64,000 nucleotides of DNA from Gordionus sp. m RMFG-2023. Its lineage: Eukaryota; Nematomorpha; Gordioida; Chordodea; Parachordodidae. The stretch spans positions 2,797,985-2,861,984 of the forward strand of contig NC_088776.1 in the NCBI RefSeq assembly GCF_954871325.1, read 5' to 3'. This document shows, one piece after another, positions 1 to 11,014 of the stretch. Every line of letters starts with the position of its first letter. Position 1 is the first letter of the stretch. A program made the translations under genes and the position numbers. The notes below the pieces were generated by a model. It did no database searches. It saw only the letters and a program-made list of their open reading frames with translations, and was not told the origin of the DNA.

Positions 1-490
1 ACGGTAAAAAATCCTTTAAAAATTTATAAAATACTGGGAGATACAATATAATATTTTGGGAGCATTGGTCATATTAGTAATATGGATGTGTAGTTTGATT
101 TGGGGAAGTAAAGTTAAGAAAAGTAGTAGCGTAAGGATAAAGGGACATAATTTAACAATAGAGGGACATAATGGGGAGGAAGATGTTATGGGAAAATAAC
201 ATGGCAGCCGATTCAGGAAGTAATCAATGGGGGGACGGATAATGATGTACACAAATTTACAGGTATCTTGAAAGGATGGATTCATATACAGAGGTTGGGG
301 CCGTATAGGGGATCATAGATTTTTCAGGGGAGGAGAGTGGAAATAAGACTAAGCTTTGATTCTAGAGTGAGAAATTTTTATAATTGCGGAAGACAGAAAC
401 ATTTGGTCAGAGATTGTAGGAAAGCAAAATGTTTCAAATTTGGAAAATTTGGTTATATAGCCTCTTATTGTCGGGGTTAATAAGGAAGAA
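1..490 (+). mobile_element. Ty3/gypsy gag fragment (same family as the relic at 51.87 kb)
   Basis: Fossil LTR-retroelement fragment that runs off the left edge of the window. By eye about nine of ten bases match 51870-52380, so both come from one family. It covers the end of the leader and a gag-like region ending in CCHC zinc-knuckle patterns (cysteines and histidine around 380-475). The match stops near 490, exactly where a short TG...CA repeat begins, so the fragment seems to be the target of the next element. It is broken and has no independent function visible. Confidence 0.75.
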
Positions 491-493
491 TAT

Positions 494-654
494 TGATGTG
501 TATTAAATTGTTGTTTTTTGTTATTTTTATAAAATGATTATTTTTATTATTATTATATATTTTGAGATTACTTTGAATAATAAAGACTGATTTTGATTTT
601 ACATTACAAAATAATAGAATAAGAAAAACTCGTTTATTATAATAATACATTACA
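494..654 (+). repeat. probable 5' LTR of gypsy-1
   Basis: A segment starting TGATGTGTATT and ending in ...CATTACA, placed between the truncated older gag and the primer-binding-like site. It contains an AATAAA-type signal near 580. The 3' partner is missing from the window, so the ends rest only on the TG...CA rule and on where homology to the older element stops. Confidence 0.5.
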
Positions 655-657
655 TAA

Positions 658-672
658 TGGCGTAGTCTATAA
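658..672 (+). promoter_or_regulatory. primer-binding-like site of gypsy-1
   Basis: TGGCGTAGTC a few bases after the LTR end. It resembles the TGGCGCAGTCG primer site (serine tRNA) of the 17.6/297 group of gypsy elements. Supported by position and partial match only. Confidence 0.5.
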
Positions 673-3544
673 AAAGTCTAACGGATTCAAACCTGTGTTA
701 CAAAGATTGGTACAACTTATATCAAGAATTTAAAAACACACAAGCAAGTTTAACATCATCACAAGAAAAATCTTTGTTATTAGCAACAATAGGGTGTGAT
801 ACGCACAAAATACTGGTAAATTTATGTGGACCTGATAGTCCGGGAAGCAAAGAGGTATTAGAAATACATAATATTTTAATCAAGCATTTTCATCCTAAAC
901 CTAATATAATAGTAGAGAGATATAATTTTTATCAATATAATCAACAAAATGATGAAAACTAATAGACTATATACAAAATCTAAGAAAATTAGCAACGACT
1001 TGTGATTTTGGGGAATATTTAAATACTGCATTAAGAGATAAATTTATATTCGGAATAAAAAATTTAAAAATGTTACAAAGATTACTATTCTAAGACGATA
1101 TAGATATAAATAAAGCTATTCAGATAGCTATTGCAGTAGAAACAGCAATAAAAAATACAAAATTAATACAAAATGATGAAACTAAAATCGATCATTTAGA
1201 AGAGGAATATAATGATATTATAAATAAAATTAAAAAAATTAATGATAATGATAAACAAACAAAATCATATAATACTAATGATAATGATAAACAATTAAAA
1301 TCATATAATAATTATAATGCGAGCTACAGAAAACCAAATCCATGCCACTTCTGCGGAGGAAACCACAGGAGAGAAAAGTGTTTTTTCAAAAATGCCACTT
1401 CTTATAAATGCAACAAAATGGGCACATTGCTCGAGTCTGTGGAAAAGAAATAGTGAATTTTATTAATAATAAAATAAACGAATATAATCCAGAATTTTGG
1501 GTGGATGTCAAAATAAACAACGATATAAGAAATTGGATACTGGAGCTGGAGTCAGTATAATTAACGAAATAGATTGGAAAAATAAACTTAATTATCCTAA
1601 ATTAAAATTCCATGCTAAAACTTAAAAGTTATACAGGAACCAATATACCACTATTAGGTCATACTGTAGTAAAAGTAAAATATAGAACATTAGAACTACC
1701 TCTCATAATTACAAAAGGATATACCAAAAATCTAATAGGAAGAAATTGGATAATTAAATTTCCCAAAATGACTGAATTACATGAAAGGACCATACACATA
1801 AATAATATTAATATACAAATGAATTTCCTCAATTATTTACCAAAGAAATAGGCTGCTTGAAAGATTATAAGGCACAAATATAAATGAAAAACGAGAAACC
1901 AATTTTCTGTAAATCACGTCCCGTACCATACGCATTAAAAGATAAAGTTGAAGAAGATTTAGATAGATTGAAAAAAATAGGAATACTAGAGAAAATTAAT
2001 CATTCAATTTATGCATCACCTATAGTAATTGTTCAAAAGAAAGATAAAACATTAAGAATTTGCGGGGATTTTAAAAGAACTATAAATCAAAATATTAATA
2101 TTGATTCATATCCAATACCAAGAATCCAAGATTTATTAGCCAATTTGGGAAAAGGAGAGGGATTTTCAATATTGGATCTTTCAGATGCCTATTTTCAAAT
2201 CAAAGTGGAGGAAGAGTCTCAAAAATATCTTTTAATCAATACGCATAGAGGATTATTTAAATATACAAGACTACCTTTTGGTATATCGTCTTCTCCAGCA
2301 ATATTTCAACGAGCCATCGAGAATTTATTAAAAGGTTTTAAAGGAGTAGCTTGTTATTAAGATGATATTATAATAACCGGGAAAAATAGAGAGAAACACG
2401 AAACAAATTTAAAAAACGTACTAAAATGTCTTGATGAAAATGGAATCAAACTAAAAATAGAAAAATTAAAATTTTTTAAACAAAATGTCGAATACTTAGG
2501 ACACGATATTTCAAAAAACGGAATTACAACTACGAAAAAAATACTGAGGCAGTAAAAAATGCACCAGAACCAACAAATTTGAAACAATTACAGTCATTTC
2601 TAGGGTCAGCAACATACTATTCAAAATTTATTTCGAATTTTGCAGCCAAAGCCAAACCATTATACAAATTATTAGAAAAAGCAGTTGTTTGGAAATGGTC
2701 TATTGAATGCAAAGATGCCTATAAAAAATAAAGCAAGAAATAAGTAGTACTCCAATATTACAACATTATGATCCAAAATTACCCATTATATTAGCAACAG
2801 ATGCATCATCTATAGGAATTGGGGCAGTAATTTTACATATAGAAGGGGGTAAGGAGAGACCAATTGCATTCGCCTCAAGAACACTAAATGCAGCTGAAAA
2901 AAATTATAGCCAAATTGAAAGAGAAGCACTTGCCATCATATTCGGGGTTACAAAATTCAAAGAATTTATATATGGGAAAAAATTCACATTACAAATAGAT
3001 CACAAGCCATTAATGGTTTTATTTCATCCAAGGATATACCCACAACATCAAATGCCTGAATAAGGTGGGCTTTATTATTAGCCGGTTATCAATATGAGAT
3101 ATATGTCAAAAGTTGTAGACAAATAGCAAATGCTGACATGCTATCTAGTTTACCCCTAAAGGGAACACTAATATCAAAAGAAGAAGCGCTAGATCAAATA
3201 CAGGTGGGAGAAACACCTTTAAATGCAAGCGAAATTAAAAGAAAAACAATGCGAGATGATATACTTCTAAAGTATACAGATATACAATAGATGGATGGCC
3301 AATAAACTATGATGCATGTTTAAAGGAGTATAGCCAAGGAGAGAGGAAATTACAACTGAGAGAGGTTGTTTATTATGGAGAACGAAAATGATAATACCAC
3401 AACAATACTGAAACAACGTGTTGGACATGATACATCAAGGACATATCGGGTAAAAATGAAGATAAGAGCACGACAATACGCGTGGTGGTCTAATATAAAC
3501 CAAGATGTAGAAACCTGGGTCGAAAAATGTATAGAATGTCAGGA

Positions 3545-4310
3545 AGGAAATAGCTAAAAATATATATTCTAAACATGTTAAATTAAAAATTCAGTGAGGA
3601 TGTATCATAGATAGGTGATAATTGTCATAATCGTTATTTTTGAACTTTTTCAATTTTTTTAAACCAAATAGCTAAAAAAATATATCCTAAACATGTTAAA
3701 TTAAAATATCAGTGAGGATGTATCATTGATAAAGGACAAAAAATGGTTATTATATATACGAGTAGTTAGGTACATAATAATTTTTAAGTAATAAAATGAG
3801 ATGCTAATATATTTCTTGTAATTTTAATTTATAATAAAATTCTTAAATATGTTATTGTCATAGACTGGGTTAGAAAATCAACTATCACATAAACTCATCT
3901 ATGTTTTATTCATATTATATAAGTTTGAGGATATTAAAATATTTCCTCTTTGAAGTTACTAGTTAGGAGAAAATTTACTTGGCACATCTTACAATGATAT
4001 TTATACCTTGTTTTTTTTTCGAGAATAAATTTTATGCGATATCTCATGAAGGAAATTACATATCATTGTACAGAGAAATAACTTTGTATATATTATCTGC
4101 ACCCATATCTTTTATATCAATCTCTATCGATGACATTTTAAATTATATTGGAAAATAGATTGTGTAGATTTCTAAATATTAATTTAAAAGATTAAGATGC
4201 TAGAATTAATTATAGATATATCTTAATAATTTGTATATGCTTATTATTTAAAATCTCTCGTTTTAAGCCTATTTAGCAAGAAAAATATTGACTAATCCTG
4301 AAAATTGGAC
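3545..4310 (+). repeat. left arm of the foldback element
   Basis: Contains about two satellite units, then roughly 550 bp of unique arm sequence that pairs with 5366-5940. The join with gypsy-1 lies near GGAAATAGCTAAAAA. No gene is seen in the arm. Confidence 0.7.
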
Positions 4311-4739
4311 AACTTTTATTAATAAAATTTATGTTACTCTTTAAAATTAAATTATAATTTTAAAAAACAAAAAATGAATAAAATAAAAAAATTTAGATTT
4401 AATTTGGCTACTCTCAAAAATAAAAATAAAAATTTGGAAAGTTAAAAAAAATGATTATTAATCATATCCCTATCCCTAACAATGAAGAAAAGAAAAAATC
4501 TCAACAAATTTGCTGTCTAGCTGGCACCACGCCAAGTAAAATAAAATATCTTTTTTAATTTTAGAATTTAAATAGTCACTTCACTTCCATATGGAATTTT
4601 TAAAGTAAAAAACAATAATTTTATATAAGTATTTGCGATTCCAGATGCATTTTTTTAATATAAAATATGAATTTTTTAAAATAAAATTTAGTAATTTAGG
4701 CGAGCCATATTTTTCAAAAATGTAGTGTTAAGTCAAGTT

Positions 4740-4960
4740 TTTTTAAGTCGTGCTGTAATTATGAGCGTTTTCCGTACTTTTGCATGATGGCTAAAGATTT
4801 TTTGTCGCAGCAAAGTATATACGTTGAGAGCGAGCGTGTCTTCTCAAGAGGGGTGGACACCGAAGAAAAGAAATCGCATGGCCTCCGAAACTCTTAAACA
4901 GTGTTTATGTTTAAATTCATGGGATATCAATATCATGAATAATAAATTTTATACATAATT
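4740..4960 (+). pseudogene. hAT transposase C-terminal (dimerisation) remnant
   Basis: In the foldback loop, the + strand reads MAKDFLSQQSIYVESERVFS followed, after one frame change near 4875, by ASETLKQCLCLNSWDIN. This is the pattern of the hAT C-terminal dimerisation domain (AKDYLSIQ...SSERxFS...KRxxLxxExxxALxxLxSW). The known role of that domain is transposase dimerisation. Only about 60 residues are recognisable; the catalytic RNase-H-like region is absent. It may be the last piece of a gene once carried by the foldback element, or a hAT that landed there before the arms formed. Confidence 0.7.
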
Positions 4961-5365
4961 TTAATATCTATATATATTGTTATATTTATTTTTTGTACAT
5001 TAATAAATATATATATAATTAAAATAAAAATATTTAAACTATAAATGTATCAAATATTTAAGATGTTTTGAGCTTAGTATTCTTGTTTCAGGCTGTTGTT
5101 TTTTATGAATACTGGAGAATATTAGTGTTTTAATAATATTTGACTTTAAATTGATAACTAAAATAGTTTTTGATATTAAGATTTAGAATTTTGAACACTT
5201 GAGAAAAATTACACATTAAAATTGATACTGGGATTAACTTTGAACCATGTTATAAAGCGCTTACTTTTTTTCAGGCGTTAATTATTCACTATTTTATTAA
5301 GAAGAATATTATGAGAGCAATTTTTCTCATAGATTATATAAAGGTATAGATATCTATTATCAATT

Positions 5366-7370
5366 TCAGGATTAGTCAATATTTTTCTTGCTAAATAGGC
5401 TTAAAACGAGAGATTTTAAATAATAAATGCATATACATATTATTAAGATATATCTATAATTAATTCTAGCATCTTAATCTTTTAAATTAATATTTAGAAA
5501 TCTACACAATCTAGTTTCCAATATAATTTAAAATGTCATCGATAGAGATTGATATAAAAGATATGGGTGCAGAAAATATATACAAAGTTATTTCTCTGTA
5601 CAATGATATGTTATTTCCTTCATGAGATATCGCATAAAATTTATTCTCGAAAAAAAAACAAGGTATAAATATCATTGTAAGATGTGCCAAGTAAATTTTA
5701 TCCTAACTAGTAACTTCAAAGAGGAAATATTTTAATATCCTCAAACTTAAAAATATAATATGAATAAAACATAGATTTATGTGATAGTTGATTTTCTAAC
5801 CCAGTCTATGACAATAACATATTTAAAAATTTTATTATAAATTAAAATTACAAGAAATATATTAGCATATCACTTAAAAATTATTATGTACCTAACTACT
5901 CGAATATATAATAACCATTTTTTGTCCTTTATCTATGATACATCCTCACTGATATTTTAATTTAACATGTTTAGGATATATTTTTTTAGCTATTTGGTTT
6001 AAAAAAATTGAAAAAAGTTCAAAAATAACGATTATGACAATTGTTACCTATCTATGATACATCCTCACTGAATTTTTAATTTAACATGTTTAGAATATAT
6101 ATTTTTAGCTATTTCCTTTAAAAAAATTTGAAAAAGTTCAAAAATAGCGATTATGACAATTGTCACCTATCTATGATACATCCTCACGGAATTTTTATTT
6201 AACATGTTTAGAATATATATTTTTAGCTATTTCCTATAAAAAAATTTGAAAAAGTTTAAAAATAGCGATTATGAAAATTGTCATGTATCTATGATACATC
6301 CTCACTAATTTTTAATTTAACATGTTTAGAATATATATTTTTAGATATTTCCTTTAAAAAAATTTGAAAAAGTTCAAAAATAGCGATTATGACAATTGTC
6401 ACCTATATATGATACATCCTCACTGAATTTTTAATTTAACATGTTTAGAATATATATTTTTAGCTATTTCCTTTAAAAAAATTGAAAAAAGTTCAAAAAT
6501 AAAGATTATGACAATTGTCACCTATCTATGATACATCCTCACTGAATTTTTAATTTAACATGTTTAGAATAATATTTTTAGCTATTTCCTTTAAAAAAAT
6601 TTGAAAGAGTTCAAAAATAGCGATTATGACAATTGTCACCTATCTATGATACAACCTCACTGAATTTTTAATTTAACATGTTTAGAATATATATTTTTAG
6701 ATATTTCCTTTAAAAAAAATTTGAAAAAGTTCAAAAATAGCAATTATGACAATTGTCACCTATATATGATGCATCCTCACTGAATTTTTAATTTAACATG
6801 TTTAGAATATATATTTTTAGCTATTTCCTTTAAAAAAATTAAAAAAGGTTCAAAAATAACGATTATGACAATTGTCACCTATCTATGATACATCCTCACT
6901 GAATTTTTAATTTAACATGTTTAGAATATATATTTTTAGCTATTTCCTTTAAAAAAAATTGAAAAAGTTCAAAAATAGCGATTATGACAATTGTCACCTA
7001 TCTATGATACATCCTCACTGAATTTTAATTTAACATGTTTAGAATATATATTTTTAGCTATTTCCTTTAAAAAAATTGAAAAAAGTTCAAAAATAACGAT
7101 TATGACAATTGTCACCTATCTATGATACATCCTCGTTGAATTTTTAATTTAACATGTTCAGAATACATATTTTTAGCAATTTGCTTTAAAAAAACTCAAA
7201 AAAGTTCAAAAATGGTGATTATTGTCACTTATCTATGGTACATTTTCACTGAAATTTGATTTAACATGTCTACAATATATATTTTTATCTATTTCATTTA
7301 AAAAAGTTCAAAAATAACCATCATAACAAATGGCTCTTTTCTATGTTACATCTTTACTTAAAAATTTTAA
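5366..7370 (-). repeat. right arm of the foldback element with about twelve satellite units
   Basis: The inner part (5366-5940) is the inverted partner of 3740-4310. The outer part is a tandem array with a period near 118 bp. The shared phrase AACATGTTTAGAATATATAT recurs at about 5967, 6085, 6202, 6320, 6438, 6557, 6677, 6797, 6915, 7030, and in weaker form near 7149 and 7265. Inner units differ at a few bases; the last two are clearly degraded. Most well-preserved units carry the perfect 10-bp palindrome GACAATTGTC. Confidence 0.85.
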
Positions 7371-7479
7371 AAAATAACTATGATGGAATAGTTAATCCAG
7401 AGCGTTATAATTTAAAGAAGCTTTAAGTAACTTTTCCGCCTATAATATTAATATCTACTAAATGTTATTTGACTTTTGG

Positions 7480-8042
7480 TCGAAAAAAATGATCTAGATA
7501 TTTGGTTAGGTGAAAAAAAGCAACCCTAACTTTAAGGCGTCTTTAAAACGATCCATATTTTGGGTCGGATTGAATAAAACGACCCGATGTTTAAGTCTGA
7601 GTCAGAAAAACGACCCAAACTTTGAGTTGGAGTCGAAAAATACGACCCACACTTCAAGTTTGAGTCGAAAAATACGACCCAAACTTCAAGTTTGAGTCGA
7701 AAAATATGACCCAAACTTCAAGTTTGAGTCGAAAAATACGATCTAAATTTAAAGTTTGAGTCGAAAAATACAACCCAAATTTTGAGTCGGAGTCGTAAAA
7801 AATGACCCATATTTTGGGTCGAGGTCGTTTTTTTAAGCTTGGACTTAGGTCGGAGTCGAAAAAAACGACCCATATTTTGGGTCGAAGTCGTTTTTTTCGG
7901 CTTGAACTCGGGTCGAAGTCGAAAAAAACGACCCAAACTTTGAGTCGGAGTCGAATAAAACGACTCAAACTTTGAGTCGGAGTCGAATAAAACGACCAGA
8001 GCTATGGGTTGGGGTCGCGACTCGCGGCGTTTTAACAACACT
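7480..8042. repeat. GTCG/CGACCC tandem array ending in a hAT-like terminus
   Basis: About sixteen degenerate copies of a ~30-36-bp motif alternating GAGTCGGAGTCG, a run of A, and CGACCCAAACTT. The right edge reads GCGTTTTAACAACACT. Read from the other strand this begins AGTGTTGTTAAAACGC, a form typical of hAT transposon ends and nearly the same as the terminus at 14039. hAT elements carry clusters of short subterminal motifs bound by their transposase, so I read the array as an expanded hAT end. The matching left end is not visible. The array is free of stops on the minus strand in several frames, which makes false reading frames. Confidence 0.6.
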
Positions 8043-9034
8043 AACTACACCTACCTATTGAAGGCTTAATATTTTTATTTGGTTCCTTGCCTAATATATT
8101 ATAAATAGAATCTTTCAGGGGTCGTGGCAATCTAAGATATTCTTTTCTTAATTCTAAATGTGGAGTAATAAATTCCATAGCTAATTTTTTTATGAAATTA
8201 CTTCTAATAATTGATATTTTAGTATTTGCTGTGTAATATGAGAATTAATTGTTGTTATATTTAGAAGTGTATAAAAAATTGTGCCCAACGATAAGATTTT
8301 CTTGATATTGAAAAATTTCCAATCATTTGGTCAACCATATCGACCCCCCCCCCCTTTAGTCATATTATAAAATGATATTTCAGGTTTGAAAAGGTTATTA
8401 TCATCAACATTTTCATTATGATGCAATGTTGAAAGCATTATCACATTTTTCCTTTTTTGGAGATGTATGATAGTAATGTTATGTATTTGTGAAATCCAAA
8501 TATACTATTATAAATTTCCCTTCCCTTTGTCATTATAAAATCATTAGGAATTTGTGGTTTATTTTGCCTTAATGTGCCCACTATTGGTAATTTGTGTGTA
8601 TGCAATAAACTTAATGCAGTATCATAACTTGTAAACCAATTATCCATGGTTACATTGCGACTTGAACCAGATATTGGATGAATTCTATTTACCACATCTG
8701 CTGGTTATTTTTATTTTATAAGGCCCCTCTGATTGATTTCCAATATATATTTCTAAATTATGTGTATAGTAAGTTTTGGCATCCACCAAGGAATATAATT
8801 TTATGCCATATTTTGATGGCTTATTGGGCATGTATTGCCTAAATGGGCATTTACCACGAAATGCTAAAAGCATTTCATCTAGGGTTGCATATTCTGATAT
8901 TGTATAAGATTTGTTGCAGTTATCAACAATTGGAATATTTATTCTAAGGTATATTTGATTAAGCTACTGAAAAATCCAGATAATAATATTTAACTGTTTT
9001 TATGCAATATCATTTCTAGTATGCCTGGGGTTTC
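8041..9034 (-). pseudogene. piggyBac-type transposase, partial and broken
   Basis: The minus strand shows, in order, a TLDEMLLAFRGKCPFRQYMP segment (about 8895-8835), YGIKLYSLVDAK (first catalytic Asp, about 8790), TMDNWFTSYDTA (second catalytic Asp, about 8640), a GGVDMVDQMIG segment (third Asp, about 8340) and a C-terminal RLPRPLKDSIYNILG (about 8110). These are the conserved blocks of the DDE_Tnp_1_7 (piggyBac) family, which cuts and pastes at TTAA. At least three frame changes separate them (near 8700, near 8450 and at a run of C at 8343-8355). The N-terminal region is missing: the 9043-11006 hAT sits directly upstream. The C-terminal end abuts the GTCG array, so the gene is truncated on both sides. 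Not functional. Confidence 0.88.
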
Positions 9035-9042
9035 ATATACCC
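9035..9042. repeat. 8-bp target-site duplication of hAT-1, left copy
   Basis: ATATACCC immediately before the left inverted repeat, identical to 11007-11014. Confidence 0.92.
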
Positions 9043-9719
9043 TAGAGAACTGCACGGGCTGTCCGTAGCCCGACCCGACCCGACCCGGCCCGAGCCTCGG
9101 GCTCGGGTCGGGTTCGGACATCAAAAAAAAATTTCTCGGGTTCGGGCTCGGGTCGGGTTGTAAAAGCTGTCCAACCCGAAAACCCGACCCGACCCGACCC
9201 GAAAATAAATAATAATATTAATATCTTAAATAGTCAGTATAATTTATAATAATAATTATAAAATCATATTATTTAATATTTATCACATTTAAGGATTAAA
9301 ATGTCAATCATATTAACATGTCATGTCATTATTAATTATTATTTTATAAACCTAACAACCGGATACCAAACTATTTTATCACTAAATTGTGTGTTTCCCG
9401 TGAATTACAAGATAAGACATATTTTATGTACTAAAGATAAGTTTTATTCATTATTTATTATTTATCTAGCCTATACATTGTCTTTTATAACATTTGTTTT
9501 AAAAAATTTCCATATAAAATTTAAGATTGGGATTTGATTCAGGGGAACTTATTTCTAACTGCCATAAATGTTAATCATCCCATCCTAGAAATTAAAAAAT
9601 ATTATATAAAATTGGTAAGTTACATTTATATATAAAATATAATCTTTACTTATTTCGTTTTGGTATTATTATTTTTTTATCTATCTACCTTAATATTAGT
9701 TATAAATTTTCCAGATAAT

Positions 9720-10014
9720 TTTGGTTGTCAATATTTTAAAATATGGCAGAAAAAAATTAGGAAATTAATACAAGATTCTCAAAGAAAATAAGATGTATAC
9801 TGTGATATGTAAAATTTAAAACATGAATATTAAAAAGAATCTGTATCTTTTGTCAAGAAAATGAAAAAGATACAAGATTCTTTTCAGAATTAAGGATCTT
9901 AGATACAGATATTTGTATCTTATTAAAAATGTCAAAATATACTGAGTACAAGATATAAAGGGATCTTTTATCATGTATCTTAGATACAAGTATTAGCAGT
10001 ACTGCCCAACTCTG
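9720..10014. mobile_element. remnant end of another hAT inside hAT-1
   Basis: The right edge reads, on the minus strand, CAGAGTTGGGCAGTACTG, a common hAT terminus. Next to it are repeated AGATACAAG/GTATCTTAG motifs (9750-9990) that look like a subterminal cluster. No matching left end or duplication is seen, so only one end survives. This is a second hAT family nested in hAT-1. Confidence 0.5.
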
Positions 10015-10088
10015 TTTATTTCAATCTAATTGATTAAAGTCATTTTAAATATTTTTTTTAACACAGCCATATTAAAAAAATTATCTTA

Positions 10089-10598
10089 ATGGATGCAAAA
10101 TTAAAAAGAATTGGTGAAAAGATTAAGACAAAGGAGTATGAAGTAAGGAAGAATCTTAATGGAAAATCCGATGTATGGAAGAAATTTTCATTTATATATG
10201 ATGAAAATAAAGAAAAGCTTAATTATGTCATTTCTATTATATGCAAATTTATTTATGTATATAATTCAATAACAACAGGTATATGAACTTATTAAATTAT
10301 TTTAAGAACAAATCAACTTAAAAGACATAAATGTGTATATACAAATACAAGTACAACAGCAGAGAGTAAAAAGACACAATTAACAATTGATAGTCTTTTT
10401 GGTACTGATCCGAAAAAACTCAAAAGTTGTACAAAATTGAAAAAAGAGTGCACAAAGGTGCTTACTATGTTTTGTGGACGTGATTTGAGATCATTTGATA
10501 CAATTCAAGGGGAACTGGACGCCTCTTTATTTATATATCATAATTATTCACTTTGTGATAATTTTGATAATGATATTGATGAGGTCAATATAATATAA
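10089..10598 (+). pseudogene. BED-finger N-terminal part of a hAT transposase
   Basis: A 65-residue frame opens at 10089 (MDAKLKRIGEKI...). After a frame change near 10280 it continues as NQLKRHKC, then as a lysine-rich stretch with QLTIDSLFG and CTKVLTMFCGRDLRSF, to about 10598. The layout (SDVWKKF, an aromatic pair, Cys, then LxxHxxC) is that of a BED zinc finger, the DNA-binding domain at the front of many hAT transposases. The first zinc-binding cysteine is not in its usual place. The catalytic region is absent, so the protein cannot be a working transposase. It lies inside hAT-1, on its + strand. Confidence 0.6.
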
Positions 10599-11006
10599 TA
10601 TGTTCATTATATTTTTTATATATTTATTAACTTTTATATCATATCTATATTCGCATAAGTGATGCTTATTGTATTATATAATCGTTATAATTTTTAAATT
10701 CGCTTGTATATTAATCATTTTATAATATTTTTTACAAATTTAATAAAATGCAACTTAATATATATCTTGAATAGATTATGGCCGTCAAATAAACTTTTAT
10801 TTAAGGTGGCTGAACTGAATAAATACACATAAATTTTTTTTTGGTTATTATAATATTAAAACTTAAATTGCAAAATTTTATTCGGGTCGGGTCGGGTTGG
10901 ACTAAAAAATGTGTGCTCGGGCTCGGGTCGGGCTCGGACAAAAAATTTTTTTAATTTGGGCTCGGGTCGGGCTCGGGTTGCGAAAAAATTACTTTGCAGT
11001 TCTCTA

Positions 11007-11014
11007 ATATACCC
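11007..11014. repeat. 8-bp target-site duplication of hAT-1, right copy
   Basis: ATATACCC immediately after the right inverted repeat, identical to 9035-9042. Confidence 0.92.

Larger units (their letters stand above)
494..3545 (+). mobile_element. Ty3/gypsy retrotransposon relic (gypsy-1), cut off at its 3' side
   Basis: Fossil LTR element. Parts in order: a short 5' LTR (about 494-654), a primer-binding-like site (about 658), gag with a zinc-knuckle-like segment (about 770-1440), an aspartic protease (about 1500-1850), reverse transcriptase (about 1884-2560, with recognisable LDLSDAYFQI and RLPFGISSSPA segments), RNase H (about 2740-3160, TDASS and SRTLNAAEKNYS) and the zinc-binding start of integrase (about 3366-3550). 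The order protease-RT-RNaseH-integrase is that of the Ty3/gypsy group, nearest in style to the insect 17.6/297 lineage. It is broken several times and ends where the foldback element starts; the rest of integrase and the 3' LTR are not seen. Old but still easy to read. Confidence 0.88.
3545..7370. mobile_element. foldback-type element with long satellite-containing inverted arms
   Basis: The segment 3545-4310 recurs as its reverse complement from about 5366 onward, at high similarity (for example CTAAATAGGCTTAAAACGAG around 5390 against its complement around 4265). The loop is about 1,055 bp (4311-5365). The outer part of each arm consists of a ~118-bp tandem unit: about two copies on the left (3555-3760) and about twelve on the right (5940-7370). 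Long inverted repeats made of inner tandem units define foldback (FB-like) elements. The left edge falls inside gypsy-1 integrase, so this element is younger than gypsy-1. No clear target duplication is seen and the gypsy sequence does not obviously resume on the right, so a later deletion is likely. The loop holds a hAT transposase tail (separate entry), which may or may not belong to it. Confidence 0.7.
9043..11006 (+). mobile_element. hAT element (hAT-1), complete ends, 1,964 bp
   Basis: Perfect 12-bp terminal inverted repeats TAGAGAACTGCA (9043-9054) and TGCAGTTCTCTA (10995-11006) are flanked by an exact 8-bp target duplication ATATACCC (9035-9042 and 11007-11014). An 8-bp duplication and TAGAG-type ends are the hAT signature. 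Both subterminal zones (about 9065-9205 and 10880-10980) are packed with CCCGA/TCGGG motifs, facing opposite ways at the two ends. Inside is a partial BED-finger reading frame (10089 onward) but no full transposase, so it looks non-autonomous or decayed. It sits next to, and perhaps inside, the piggyBac relic, so it arrived later. Confidence 0.93.

Noticed and set aside
5940-7370. CRISPR-like array
   Set aside because: The 118-bp units are contiguous with no unique spacers, and the DNA is eukaryotic in character.
7532-8041. Three overlapping minus-strand frames of 60-107 codons
   Set aside because: They only translate the GTCG array (repeats of RPKIWVVFFDSD-like words); stop-free because of the repeat, not because of a gene.
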